From positions 1 through 52,315 of the forward strand of contig JAQXRJ010000069.1 in assembly GCA_029218465.1 (NCBI GenBank): DNA of 52,315 nucleotides, written 5' to 3'. The notes under the pieces were generated by a model. It saw only the letters and a list, made by a program, of their open reading frames with translations, searched no databases and was not told the origin of the DNA. Origin of the DNA: a bacterium. GTDB lineage: Bacteria; Bacillota_I; Bacilli_A; RF39; UBA660. The stretch's first letter is position 1; each line of letters starts with the position of its first letter. Made by a program: the position numbers and the translations under genes. Shown here one piece after another: positions 16,719 through 26,376 of the stretch.

Positions 16719-19088
16719 GTGGAAAAAATTTTAACTGATGAAATGATAGACAAAATGGATAAATATTTTAGAGCGGCTAATTATTTGTCAGCCTGTCAAT
16801 TGTATTTGTTAGATAATCCATTATTAAAAAGGAAACTACTTGCTAGTGATATAAAAAATACTATTGTTGGACATTGGGGAACTGTTCCTGGACAAAATTT
16901 TATTTATTTGCATTTAAATAGAATAATAAAAGAACATGATTTAAATATGATATATATTTCTGGACCAGGACATGGTGGTAATGCTATTGTTTCTAATACA
17001 TACTTAGAAGGAACATATAGTGAAGTATATCCAAATATTTCAGAAGATGAATTAGGCCTAAAAAGGCTATTTAAACAGTTCAGCTTTCCAGGTGGAATAT
17101 CTTCACATGTTGCTCCAGAAGTACCAGGATCAATAAATGAGGGTGGAGAACTTGGATATAGCTTATCTCATGCTTTTGGTGCAGTTCTAGATAACCCTGA
17201 CTTAATTGCCGTGTGTGTAGTTGGAGACGGAGAAGCAGAAACAGGTCCACTTGCAACTTCTTGGAAAGGGAATAAATTTTTAAATCCCAAATCTGATGGA
17301 GTAGTACTACCAATATTACATTTAAATGGATATAAAATTGCTAATCCAACTGTTATGGCAAGAACATCTAATGAAGAACTTGAAAGTTTCTTTATTGGAA
17401 ATGGTTATAAACCATATTTTGTTGAAGGAGATAATTCACATAAATTACATGAATACATGGCATCTACTTTAGAGCTTGTGCTAGAAGACATAAAAAAAAT
17501 AAAAAATGGAGAACAATTAACGAATATAAAATGGCCTATGATAATATTAAAAACTCCAAAAGGATGGACAGGCCCTAAAGAAGTGTCTGGTAAAATTATT
17601 GAAAATACTTTTAGAGCACATCAAGTACCTATTGTTATTGATAAAAATAACGAAGAAAGTATTAATTTACTTGAGACTTGGCTTAGAAGCTATAAACCAG
17701 AGGAGTTATTTGACGAATTTGGAAAATTAAAAAAAGAATTAAAAGAACTTGCCCCAGTTGGAACCAGAAGAATGGGATCTAATCCTAATGCTAATGGAGG
17801 ATTATTGCTTAAAGATTTAAGATTTCCTAATTTTAGAGATTACTGTTTAGAATTTAACGAACCAGGATGTATTGAAGCTCAAGACATGATGGAACTTGGA
17901 AAATATGTTAGAGATGTAATTAAACTAAATAAGGATAATAAAAATTTTAGGGTATTTGGACCTGATGAAGCGTTATCTAACAGATTAAATTGCATATTTG
18001 AAGAAGAAAAAAGATCATGGAACTGTAATACTTTAGAAATAGACGAATTTTTATCTCCAAATGGAAGAATAATTGATTCTTATTTATCTGAACACTTTTG
18101 TGAAGGATTATTAGAAGGATATTTGTTAACAGGTAGACATGGTTTTATGCATAGCTATGAGGCTTTTATAAGAATAGTTGATTCTATGACAAGTCAACAT
18201 GCAAAATGGCTAAAAATTGTTAATAATTTATCGTGGCGCAAAGACATTTCATCACTTAACTATGTTCTTGCATCTCACGTATGGCAACAGGATCATAATG
18301 GATATACTCATCAAGATCCTGGATTCTTAAATCATTTGGTCACAAAAAAGTCGGATATTGTAAGAATGTATTTGCCTCCTGATACAAATTGTTTATTGTC
18401 TTGCTTTGATCACTGTATTAAAACAAAAAACTATATAAACGTAATAGTAGCATCAAAGCATCCAAGACCACAGTGGTTGACAAAAGAAGAAGCAATTATA
18501 CATTGCACAAAAGGTGTAGGTATATGGCAATTTGCTTCTAATGATTATGGTCAGGATCCAGACATAGTCTTAGCTTGCTGTGGTGATACGCCAACATTAG
18601 AAACTATTGCAGCAAGTGAAATTTTAAGGGATTTTTATCCGACTATAAAAGTAAGAGTTGTAAATGTAGTTGATTTAATGAGACTTGAATCAAATCAAAC
18701 CCATCCACATGGTCTAACAGATGACGAATATAACGAAATATTTACAACTAATAAGCCAATAATATTTAATTTTCATGGATATCCATCATTAATACATCAA
18801 TTAACATATAAGAGAAAAAATAAAGGATTACACGTTCATGGATATAAAGAAGAGGGTACTATAACTACACCATTTGATATGAGAGTTCAAAATGAAATAG
18901 ATAGATATCATATAGTGATGGATGCTTTAAGGTATTTACCAAAATTAGGTAATACAAGAGCAAGTTTATATGAATACTGTCAAAATAAGTTAATTGAACA
19001 CAAAGAATATATAAGAGAATACGGTACTGATTTAGATGAAATAAAAAATTGGAAATTTAAAAAGATTGACGATATAGAAATAATATAA
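16719..19088 (+). CDS. xfp: xylulose-5-phosphate/fructose-6-phosphate phosphoketolase
   Basis: Thiamine-diphosphate enzyme splitting xylulose-5-P or fructose-6-P with phosphate into acetyl-phosphate plus a shorter sugar phosphate, the key step of heterofermentative sugar breakdown. The size (about 790 residues) is normal. Motifs include [18 protein letters not shown] and the TPP-binding [18 protein letters not shown]. The strong AGAGGG ends at 16712, directly touching the ATG at 16713. The GTG at 16719 has the correct 6-base spacing and is taken as start, giving 789 residues. Single gene with its own terminator. Confidence 0.95.
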   Translation: MEKILTDEMIDKMDKYFRAANYLSACQLYLLDNPLLKRKLLASDIKNTIVGHWGTVPGQNFIYLHLNRIIKEHDLNMIYISGPGHGGNAIVSNTYLEGTYSEVYPNISEDELGLKRLFKQFSFPGGISSHVAPEVPGSINEGGELGYSLSHAFGAVLDNPDLIAVCVVGDGEAETGPLATSWKGNKFLNPKSDGVVLPILHLNGYKIANPTVMARTSNEELESFFIGNGYKPYFVEGDNSHKLHEYMASTLELVLEDIKKIKNGEQLTNIKWPMIILKTPKGWTGPKEVSGKIIENTFRAHQVPIVIDKNNEESINLLETWLRSYKPEELFDEFGKLKKELKELAPVGTRRMGSNPNANGGLLLKDLRFPNFRDYCLEFNEPGCIEAQDMMELGKYVRDVIKLNKDNKNFRVFGPDEALSNRLNCIFEEEKRSWNCNTLEIDEFLSPNGRIIDSYLSEHFCEGLLEGYLLTGRHGFMHSYEAFIRIVDSMTSQHAKWLKIVNNLSWRKDISSLNYVLASHVWQQDHNGYTHQDPGFLNHLVTKKSDIVRMYLPPDTNCLLSCFDHCIKTKNYINVIVASKHPRPQWLTKEEAIIHCTKGVGIWQFASNDYGQDPDIVLACCGDTPTLETIAASEILRDFYPTIKVRVVNVVDLMRLESNQTHPHGLTDDEYNEIFTTNKPIIFNFHGYPSLIHQLTYKRKNKGLHVHGYKEEGTITTPFDMRVQNEIDRYHIVMDALRYLPKLGNTRASLYEYCQNKLIEHKEYIREYGTDLDEIKNWKFKKIDDIEII

Positions 19089-19090
19089 TA

Positions 19091-19144
19091 AAAAAGTAAA
19101 CATTAGTTTTGAATTTATATAATATAAAAATGTTTACTTTTTTT
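19091..19144 (+). terminator. rho-independent terminator of xfp
   Basis: A perfect 15-bp stem AAAAAAGTAAACATT/AATGTTTACTTTTTT with a 24-base loop starts two bases after the xfp stop and ends in a T run. The A-rich arm may also stop transcripts from the other strand. Confidence 0.75.
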
Positions 19145-19235
19145 ATAAATTATACAAATGAGATAATAATTTTTCAAGATATATGCTTTGCAAAAAAGCA
19201 TTATTGAAAAGAAAAATAATTATGATAAAAATAAC

Positions 19236-19299
19236 GAAAATTAAAAGGATTGTTCCCTGTAAATTGCAGGCTACAATCCTATATTAGAAACTATTCATA
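19236..19299. repeat. 64-nt hairpin element, copy 1
   Basis: Outer 8-bp stem AGGATTGT (19246-19253)/ACAATCCT (19273-19280) and inner stem CCTG/CAGG. It is flanked by GAAAATTAAA on one side and TTAGAAACTATTCATA on the other. Nearly the same sequence recurs at 21225-21288. On the minus strand the hairpin is followed by TTTTAATTTT, so it can act as terminator for the RNase J gene, whose stop is about 100 bases upstream on that strand. The conserved flanks suggest a repeated element rather than a chance terminator. Confidence 0.65.
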
Positions 19300-19381
19300 A
19301 ACTATATAATTTTTAAGATTAATATAAATCAATTAGGGTTTAATTATATTTGCTGTATTTACTTATTATTTATAAATATTG

Positions 19382-21055
19382 TTAATTTATTTGTCTTTTT
19401 ATATCTAATATAATCGGTAATATAATCGGTTTTCTACCTGTTGTTTCATATACATAGTTGAATAAATCAGATGTAATTTGAGATTTAATATCATTAAAAT
19501 TACAGTTAGGAGTTTTTAATTTTTCGTTAATTGAATTAGCTGCTATAGACTCTAATTTTCTTATAACAACTTCATTTTCATTGATTAATATGAAACCTCT
19601 AGTAGTTATATTAGGCTTAATTAATAATTCTTTATTTTTTATATCAATATTAGCTATTACAACTAATATACCATCACTGGCCATTATTTTTCTATCTCTA
19701 AGTACAGCACCATTTATTTCACCTAATCTATTTCCATCAACATATATATCATTTGCAATTATACTATCACTTTTGGTAATAATATGGTTTTTTAAAGACA
19801 AAGTATCACCATTTTTTAATACAAAAGTATTATCTTTAGGAATACCACATTCTATACCAACATTTGCATGATTCTTAAGCATACGATAATCACCATGAAA
19901 AGGCATCAAGTACTTAGGCATAAGAAGTCTTATCATAAGTTTTAATTCTTCAATATTCGCATGTCCTGAAGTATGAATATCACTAAATGACGTATTTGTG
20001 AATACTTTAACGCCTTGTAAATATAGCTTATTAATAGTTCTACCAATTGATAAAGCATTTCCTGGAATAGGGGATGATGAAAAAACAACAATATCATCAG
20101 GTCTTAATTTGATTTGTTTGTGAGATCCATCTGCTATTCTTGATAAAGCCGCAAGTGGTTCACCTTGTGACCCTGTACAAAGAATAGTCACCTCACTAGG
20201 TTTAAGTGAATTTGCTTCTTCAGGTGTAATAATTATATCTTTATGATTTATATAACCACCTTTTAGAGATATTTGAATATTATTTTCCATACTTCTTCCA
20301 AATACACATATTTTTCTCCCATGCTTATAACATGTTTCAACAATATGTTTTAATCTATATATATTAGAAGCAAATGTTGCAATAATTAATCTTCTTGTTG
20401 TATATCTCTCAAAAATATCATTTAGTGCACTATCCACTTTAGATTCACTACTAGACATTCCTTCATTAAGAGCATTAGTGGAGTCACTAATTAATAAATC
20501 AACACCTTTTTTTCCTATTTCAGCCATTTTATGTAAATCAGCCATTGGTCCGATTGGTGTTAAATCAAATTTGAAGTCTCCGGTTGTTACTATAGTACCA
20601 TCTGGAGTTGTAAGTGCTATTCCATGTGAATCTGGAATAGAGTGGGTAGTTCTAAAAAATTCAACCTCTATTTTATTAAATTTAAGTTTAGTTTGGTCGT
20701 TGTATGCATATAAGTTATCATATCTAATATTTTTATCTTCCAATTTAAGCGCTATTAATTCTTTAGCTTGATTAGGCGCATATATCGCAGGAATTTTTAA
20801 GGATTGAAGTAAAAAAGGTATACCTCCAATATGGTCCTCGTGCCCATGAGTTATTAATAATGCTTTAATTTTATCCTGATTTTGCTTTAAAAATGTAAAA
20901 TCAGGAAGTATATAATCTATCCCAAGAAGTCCTCCTTCTGGGAAACAAATACCCGAATCAATAATAACGATTGCATCACCATGCATTACACAATACATGT
21001 TCTTTCCAACTTCACCCAAACCACCTAAAACTATTATTTTAGTTTCGTTTGGCAT
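19382..21055 (-). CDS. rnj: ribonuclease J
   Basis: Metallo-beta-lactamase/beta-CASP exo- and endonuclease of RNA decay and processing in low-GC Gram-positives; 557 residues, the usual length. Metal-binding motif THGHEDHIGG (69-78) near the N terminus, LGGLGEVGKNMY at the start, the HSIPDSHG and TGDFKFD motifs, the beta-CASP TGSQGEP and SGHAN segments, and the C-terminal domain. AAGGAG ribosome binding site. Own promoter with TGGACA/TATAAT. Flanked on both sides by the duplicated hairpin element. Confidence 0.95.
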   Translation of the reverse strand: MPNETKIIVLGGLGEVGKNMYCVMHGDAIVIIDSGICFPEGGLLGIDYILPDFTFLKQNQDKIKALLITHGHEDHIGGIPFLLQSLKIPAIYAPNQAKELIALKLEDKNIRYDNLYAYNDQTKLKFNKIEVEFFRTTHSIPDSHGIALTTPDGTIVTTGDFKFDLTPIGPMADLHKMAEIGKKGVDLLISDSTNALNEGMSSSESKVDSALNDIFERYTTRRLIIATFASNIYRLKHIVETCYKHGRKICVFGRSMENNIQISLKGGYINHKDIIITPEEANSLKPSEVTILCTGSQGEPLAALSRIADGSHKQIKLRPDDIVVFSSSPIPGNALSIGRTINKLYLQGVKVFTNTSFSDIHTSGHANIEELKLMIRLLMPKYLMPFHGDYRMLKNHANVGIECGIPKDNTFVLKNGDTLSLKNHIITKSDSIIANDIYVDGNRLGEINGAVLRDRKIMASDGILVVIANIDIKNKELLIKPNITTRGFILINENEVVIRKLESIAANSINEKLKTPNCNFNDIKSQITSDLFNYVYETTGRKPIILPIILDIKRQIN

Positions 21056-21098
21056 TTTATAAATTCTCCTTTCTTTTTTATCAAGAACTGACTAACAA

Positions 21099-21127
21099 AT
21101 TATACAATAATTATTTAAATTTGTCCA
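21099..21127 (-). promoter_or_regulatory. promoter of the RNase J gene
   Basis: On the minus strand TGGACA (21127-21122) and TATAAT (21104-21099) are separated by 17 bases, about 44 bases before the start codon. The box order and the sequence TGGACAAATTT match the glucosaminidase promoter at 24721-24749. Confidence 0.65.
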
Positions 21128-21224
21128 TACCAGTTAAGAATATAGTATAAATTACTAAATTTGAAAGTAAATATAATTTCAAAATTATAATAAAAATTAC
21201 TATTATAATTATAATAGAATTAAA

Positions 21225-21288
21225 GAAAATTAAAAGGATTGTCTACTGTAAAACACAGGTTACAATCCTCTAATTAGAAACTATTTAT
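21225..21288. repeat. 64-nt hairpin element, copy 2
   Basis: Same element as at 19236-19299. The outer stem AGGATTGT (21235-21242)/ACAATCCT (21262-21269) is unchanged. The inner stem is CTGT/ACAG, different bases but still paired, and the flanks GAAAATTAAA and TTAGAAACTATTTATA are conserved. On the minus strand it lies about 60 bases after the stop of the cohesin gene and ends in TTTTAATTTT. Confidence 0.65.
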
Positions 21289-21332
21289 AGATTGTCTAAC
21301 TTTTTGGGTTCAGTTCATTAAGTACTTTTTTT

Positions 21333-22652
21333 CTAATTTTTCTTTTCTTTATTTTTATTTTTTTTAGCCTTTTTTATTAAATTAGCTAGTATTACAAGAT
21401 ATGTTAAGACTAGTATACCTCCTAATAAGGTAATAACATAAATATATAATTTTTGATTATCTTGGGATGTTTTAGCAAGATAATTATTAGAATTTGTTAC
21501 ATCTTGTTTATATATCTGAATGGTATTTTCTTCTTTATCATATGAATATATATTTTCTTTTCCTGTTTCTATATTTAAACCATAGAATAGAGGGTAATTA
21601 TTATCCTTTAAATATGCTTTTACTTCAATTTCATTTATAGTTATTGTACTTTTCTTATATCCATTTGGAATATTTTTTGTTTCTTTATCAATCGGAATAA
21701 TAGTTAATTTATTAAATGTTTGCTCTTTATATAAAGTAAAACTGTTATTAGATTTAAAATAGATATATAAATTTGTGTTTGAATTTTCATCTTTTAAGCC
21801 TACTAAAGTATATTTAGTTATTTCACTTGTAAGACTAGGAACTTCTACATTATTAATTGTTGATGTTGAATATTGATAAGTTGAACTTACACTAGGTAAT
21901 TGTTCTTTTTTTCTTATTACCGTATATTTTTTTCCATCAACTTGGACTTCGATAGGATCTAATTCCTTTACAGTCGCATTTATTATATATTCTTTTGTAT
22001 TACCATTTTCTGCTTTAACTGATATTACTATTTTATTAGTTCCTTCAGTTACTTTTATATTTCCAATACCACTTACTTTTGCCTTTGAATCATTAGTAGT
22101 TGCTTTAATATTTATACTTGATACATTATTTGGTAATGTTACATTATATTCTTTTGTATCTTTTGAAAAACTAGGTGATAAGTCATACCCCTCAACTTGT
22201 AATGATTTAAGGTTATTATCAGAACTATAATTAACAACTTTTTTTTCATTTATTGAAATATTTTTTGTTTTCTTTGAGAAAGAAATTTCTTGTGAGTCAG
22301 TATTTATGTTATTTCCCATATCACCAGGTGCAATTGCTATCCAAGCTGTACCAGTTGCTTTTGCTTTAAATTTTAATGTTTGACTAACGCTTGATTGACC
22401 TTTTGTTGCATCATCTGATTCACCTTGAAAGTTTGTTGATCCACTTATTAGAGTTAGTTTTGATGTATCATAGGTTATATATGATTGCCAGTAAAATAAC
22501 CTATTACTGCTTATTGTAAATTTAACACTAAATGCATCTCCAACTTCCACATTACTGTTAGCTGTTATTGAATAACTTCCACTTGCTGCATTAACAAATA
22601 CCGGAATAAAAAATCCTAAAAATAATAACAATTTTATAAACTTCTTTTTCAT
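21333..22652 (-). CDS. membrane-anchored cohesin-domain surface protein
   Basis: Signal peptide (about 1-22, ending VNAAS), then a cohesin-type domain (about 24-145) with the features ITYDTSKLTL, LKFKAKATG and WIAIAPGDMG. One cadherin-like beta-sandwich repeat (about 150-232) begins LKSLQVEGYDL. A unique extracellular domain (about 233-400) and one transmembrane helix (about 406-428) precede a lysine-rich cytoplasmic tail. It is encoded 8 bases downstream of the glucosaminidase gene, whose product ends in a dockerin. This strongly suggests that this protein is the anchor for that enzyme. Domain calls are by pattern; the binding is inferred. Confidence 0.78.
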   Translation of the reverse strand: MKKKFIKLLLFLGFFIPVFVNAASGSYSITANSNVEVGDAFSVKFTISSNRLFYWQSYITYDTSKLTLISGSTNFQGESDDATKGQSSVSQTLKFKAKATGTAWIAIAPGDMGNNINTDSQEISFSKKTKNISINEKKVVNYSSDNNLKSLQVEGYDLSPSFSKDTKEYNVTLPNNVSSINIKATTNDSKAKVSGIGNIKVTEGTNKIVISVKAENGNTKEYIINATVKELDPIEVQVDGKKYTVIRKKEQLPSVSSTYQYSTSTINNVEVPSLTSEITKYTLVGLKDENSNTNLYIYFKSNNSFTLYKEQTFNKLTIIPIDKETKNIPNGYKKSTITINEIEVKAYLKDNNYPLFYGLNIETGKENIYSYDKEENTIQIYKQDVTNSNNYLAKTSQDNQKLYIYVITLLGGILVLTYLVILANLIKKAKKNKNKEKKN

Positions 22653-22660
22653 TTTTCCTC

Positions 22661-24694
22661 CTATAATTGGCTAATTTTTTGTGTTCCTAAAAGATATTTT
22701 CTAAGAGATAATAGGTCTTTAGCAGTTACATTAGTCGATTTATTTATTTTTGCAGCTTCCAAGTATACTCCCGACAAATTATTTTCTTTTAATAGATATT
22801 TTCTTATAACAAGTAAATCTTTAGCGTTAATAGTTCCATCTCCATTTATATCTCCATAAATAACCACATTAAATGTTTTTGTTTCATTATTACTTGTAAT
22901 TGTAGCTTTATCTCCTGTTGCTAGTGCTGATGTCTTTATTTTATTTGAACTATCCGTTATTTTGACAACACTATTTGAATTTTGCTTTATAATATTTTGT
23001 GACAAAGTAGATGCATTTAATCCAATATTAAATCCATATATATTTGAATTAGTATTTTTTATAGATAAATTACTTAATATTTTTGAAATACTTATTTCTT
23101 CTTTAGGAGGTTGTGGTGTAGGAGTAGGTTCATTATTTGTTGCTTCTGCTTTTCTTGTTATATTTATAGTATATGTTTTTTTAGCTCCGTTTTGAGCTGT
23201 TACTATAATATTAATTGTATTTTTACCTGTATTCAAATAAATTTTTCCATTTCCACTTACAGAAGCATTTGAATTTACAGTTGTTGTAGTTATATTAATA
23301 CTTGTTTTATCATTTTCAACAGTTCCTAAATCATATGAAGTAGTAGATCCTTTAAATTTAGAAACTGTTTTATCGTCAACTTTTAAACTACTTAAATAAT
23401 TATTTGGATTACCAGTTCTTGGTAGGCTAGTTGAATCAGGCATACCTGAATAAACAGGAATAGTAAATACTATTGCTTCATTTGTAATTCCCATACTATT
23501 ATAAGATGATGCAGTAGTTGCAGCTGGGGATACAAGTGCGCGAATGTCAGTCATATATTGATGATATATGGCAGTTTGTGTTGTAGGGGCGACATTCCAT
23601 TTTTGAAAGTATCTAGTATATTGGCCTTTACTAATATAGCCACTTACAATCCAACTAGCCCCACCTACAATTGCTTTTTTAGGAGATGTCCATTCAACAG
23701 ATTTAGCATAAGCAAGGCCATTATAAACTGGATTAGTTCCACTTATTGCACCTATATTATAAAAATTATAATATCCGTCATAATTAACATTATTGTATGT
23801 TCCTGCTTTACCACTTGTCGCAGTAGAAGAGTTAAGACCGACTTCTTGACGAGATAGTGCTGCCAAATATACTGGCGAAACATTATATTTTTTTGCGCCC
23901 TCAATATAATAATTAATATAATTAGAATAAAAGTCTGTATATAAGATTTTTTTTACAACATCTGATGTTTGATAAGATTCATAAAAAGACAAATCTTCAA
24001 ACATAAAAATTCCACTTTCAGTTAAAAAATTTCTTGGATCCATAAAGTACTGAATTGTTTGAGAATTAGCTTGAAACCATGTTGAACCATCAAGAGGAGT
24101 AAATTTGTCGGTTTCATAGTTATAATAACTTGATCCAGTATCTAAATATCCTTGTAAGCCATTTTTAACTCCTGTAGAAGTAACTTGATATAGACTTCTC
24201 CCTTTTACCTGTTCTTGACTCAAAGTATTAGCCCATGTATATTTAGCATTAACTGCTTTAAATACCCAATTTGGATGAGCTTTATGAAGTGCTTTTAATT
24301 TAGTTTGATAAGAAGAAGGAAAGCCTTGACTTGTCAAATATTTTTCAAATTCTTCTTCTGTCATTTTGGAAATTTCAGATGAAGAAACATTTTCATTACT
24401 ATTAACTATTATATAACTGCTACACACATATCCTTTAATTGAACCACTTGTAATATAATACCAAACTTTTGATGTACATCCACTTGATCCATCACTAGTA
24501 TTTTTTGTATCAGTTATTATTACTTGAGTTTTATTTGGTAATGTTGTTACCTTAGTATATGTAGTACCTGCATTTTGCCTGACAACAAGTCCAATTGATG
24601 CATTAACGTATCCTTGCTGATTTATTGCATATACAGGTAGTATTGATAAATATATTATAAATAATGTAAATAATAAATTGATATATTTTTTCAT
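22661..24694 (-). CDS. secreted glucosaminidase with SH3, cadherin-like and dockerin domains
   Basis: Peptidoglycan hydrolase of 677 residues. Order: signal peptide (1-23), bacterial SH3 domain (about 28-98), spacer helices, glucosaminidase domain (about 240-370) with probable catalytic E284 in LSRQEVG. A cadherin-like repeat (about 432-515), a PTPTPQPP linker (about 523-530), a small beta domain, and a C-terminal type-I-like dockerin (about 614-670) follow. The first dockerin loop GDINGDGTINAKD has the calcium ligands D615, N617, D619 and D626. The second loop is eroded (K649, S653 in place of Asp) but keeps the DLLSLRKYLLG helix. It would cut glycan strands while docked to a cohesin protein. 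GAGG ribosome binding site; operon with the cohesin gene. Confidence 0.9.
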   Translation of the reverse strand: MKKYINLLFTLFIIYLSILPVYAINQQGYVNASIGLVVRQNAGTTYTKVTTLPNKTQVIITDTKNTSDGSSGCTSKVWYYITSGSIKGYVCSSYIIVNSNENVSSSEISKMTEEEFEKYLTSQGFPSSYQTKLKALHKAHPNWVFKAVNAKYTWANTLSQEQVKGRSLYQVTSTGVKNGLQGYLDTGSSYYNYETDKFTPLDGSTWFQANSQTIQYFMDPRNFLTESGIFMFEDLSFYESYQTSDVVKKILYTDFYSNYINYYIEGAKKYNVSPVYLAALSRQEVGLNSSTATSGKAGTYNNVNYDGYYNFYNIGAISGTNPVYNGLAYAKSVEWTSPKKAIVGGASWIVSGYISKGQYTRYFQKWNVAPTTQTAIYHQYMTDIRALVSPAATTASSYNSMGITNEAIVFTIPVYSGMPDSTSLPRTGNPNNYLSSLKVDDKTVSKFKGSTTSYDLGTVENDKTSINITTTTVNSNASVSGNGKIYLNTGKNTINIIVTAQNGAKKTYTINITRKAEATNNEPTPTPQPPKEEISISKILSNLSIKNTNSNIYGFNIGLNASTLSQNIIKQNSNSVVKITDSSNKIKTSALATGDKATITSNNETKTFNVVIYGDINGDGTINAKDLLVIRKYLLKENNLSGVYLEAAKINKSTNVTAKDLLSLRKYLLGTQKISQL

Positions 24695-24720
24695 GATAAC
24701 CTCCTCGTATTATCAATAGA

Positions 24721-24749
24721 ATTATACAATATTTGACAAAATTTGTCCA
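24721..24749 (-). promoter_or_regulatory. promoter of the glucosaminidase-cohesin operon
   Basis: On the minus strand TGGACA (24749-24744) and TATAAT (24726-24721) with a 17-base spacer, about 27 bases before the start codon. Confidence 0.65.
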
Positions 24750-24797
24750 TTTATTGAAGAAAGATATTCAAAATTATACATATTTTTACATTCCAAT

Positions 24798-24825
24798 TTG
24801 AAAAAAAAAGAAAGTATGCTATAAT
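24798..24825 (+). promoter_or_regulatory. promoter of the ABC exporter genes
   Basis: TTGAAA (24798-24803) and TATAAT (24820-24825) with a 16-base spacer and an extended -10 TG-C in front of TATAAT. Divergent from the glucosaminidase promoter. Confidence 0.6.
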
Positions 24826-24853
24826 CATTTTGAGTTTAGGAGTGATCTATTAA

Positions 24854-25636
24854 ATGAAGAAATTTTTTAAAAATGTTAAAAAATATTACAAGTATGCAAT
24901 ATATTCAGCAAAAGCAGAATTAAAGTCAGAAGTGGCTGATTCATATTTGAACTGGTTATGGTGGATTATTGAGCCATTTTGTTTTATGCTTATTTATACA
25001 TTTGTTTTTGGAGTTGTATTTAAAAATAATACACCACATTTTGCATCATTTGTTTTTATAGGTTTGACTGCATGGGATTTTTTTAACAGAATGATTAATG
25101 GTAGTGTAAGATTAATAATTAATAATAGAGACTTAGTAACTAAAGTATATATACCTAAATATATATTATTGTTATCTAAATCCTTTACTTATTTATTCAA
25201 AATGGGAATTTCTTTATTAATTACCTTTGGCCTTATGTTATTTCAAGGAGTAACATTTAGTTGGCATATAATTTTAATTATTCCTATATTTATTGTTTTA
25301 TATATAGTATCATTTGGAATAGGAATGATTTTAATGCATTTTGGTGTAACATTAAATGACTTGGGTAATTTAACTAATATAGCACTTAGAATGGTATTTT
25401 ATTTGTCAGGTATATTCTATAATATAAATGAAAGATTAAGCGGAATGTTAAAATTTACATTATTAAGAATTAATCCAATAGCTTTTTGTATGAATGAACT
25501 CAGAAAGACAATGCTTCAAAATACACTTCCTAGTTTTGTAGGATTGGGATTCTGGTTTGTAATTGGAATATTCTTATGCATTATTGGAATTCATTTAATT
25601 CATGATAATGAAAATAGTTATGCGAAGGTGATATAA
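24854..25636 (+). CDS. ABC-2 type exporter permease (Wzm/TagG family)
   Basis: Integral membrane half of a polysaccharide or teichoic-acid exporter; 260 residues with six hydrophobic segments. Typical features are the amphipathic N-terminal helix, SYLNWLWWIIEPF (about 36-48), GLTAWDFFNRMINGS and NRDLVTKVYIPKY, and the late LRINPIAFCMNELR. It pairs with the ATPase that overlaps it by one base (TAATG). No glycosyltransferase or polymer synthesis gene is close, so the cargo is unknown. GGAG ribosome binding site. Confidence 0.88.
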   Translation: MKKFFKNVKKYYKYAIYSAKAELKSEVADSYLNWLWWIIEPFCFMLIYTFVFGVVFKNNTPHFASFVFIGLTAWDFFNRMINGSVRLIINNRDLVTKVYIPKYILLLSKSFTYLFKMGISLLITFGLMLFQGVTFSWHIILIIPIFIVLYIVSFGIGMILMHFGVTLNDLGNLTNIALRMVFYLSGIFYNINERLSGMLKFTLLRINPIAFCMNELRKTMLQNTLPSFVGLGFWFVIGIFLCIIGIHLIHDNENSYAKVI

Positions 25637-26376
25637 TGTCAAAGAAAATAACAGTAACTGTAAAAAATTTACATATAACATATAAAGGATTAAAGAAAAC
25701 GTCTATAAGAGCATCATGGAAACAAATAGGTCATAAAGTTGAAATGTTTAAAGCTCTAAAAGGTGTAAGCTTTGAAATAGAAGAAGGTAAAATACTTGGA
25801 ATAATTGGAAAAAATGGTAGTGGAAAATCTACTATGTTAAAAGCGATTGCAGGAATATTCTCTCCAGATAAGGGCTCAATTAATTTACATGGTAATACTA
25901 TTTCTTTACTAAGTATTGGTGTAGGATTTAATAAAAAATTAACTGGTAAAGAGAATATATATTTATCAGGAATGTTGCTTGGTTTTACCGAAGAGCAGAT
26001 AAGGGAAAAAGAAAAGGAAATAATAGATTTTGCAGATATTGGTGATTTTATAAATAAGCCAGTTAAGACTTATTCATCTGGAATGTATTCAAAATTAGCT
26101 TTTGCAATTACAGCAATACTAGAAACGGATATAATGCTAATAGATGAAGTATTATCAGTAGGAGATGTTAAGTTTAAAGAAAAAAGTTATAACAAAATGA
26201 AAGAATTAATATCGGATGATCATAGGACAGTTATAATAGTATCCCATAGTCTAGGAACAATAAATGAATTATGTAATGAAGTATTATGGCTTCATGATGG
26301 AGAAGTAAAAATGATTGGGGAACCTGATAAAGTTATACCAAAATATAAAGAATTTATGGAAAGCACTTCAAAATAG
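25636..26376 (+). CDS. ABC exporter ATPase (Wzt/TagH family)
   Basis: ATP-binding subunit of the exporter, 246 residues. Walker A GKNGSGKST, Q-loop region SIGVGFNKKLTGKENI typical of the Wzt/TagH branch, signature YSSGMYSKLAFA, Walker B IMLIDEVLSVGD, and the H-loop IVSHS. The family-typical insertion near residues 20-35 is present. The C-terminal carbohydrate-binding or SH3-like domain found in many Wzt/TagH proteins is missing, so cargo is probably not read by this subunit. Coupled to the permease gene. Confidence 0.9.
   Translation: MSKKITVTVKNLHITYKGLKKTSIRASWKQIGHKVEMFKALKGVSFEIEEGKILGIIGKNGSGKSTMLKAIAGIFSPDKGSINLHGNTISLLSIGVGFNKKLTGKENIYLSGMLLGFTEEQIREKEKEIIDFADIGDFINKPVKTYSSGMYSKLAFAITAILETDIMLIDEVLSVGDVKFKEKSYNKMKELISDDHRTVIIVSHSLGTINELCNEVLWLHDGEVKMIGEPDKVIPKYKEFMESTSK

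Noticed and set aside
19236-21288. The two hairpin repeats as a CRISPR remnant
   Set aside because: Only two copies almost 2 kb apart, no spacer pattern and no cas genes.
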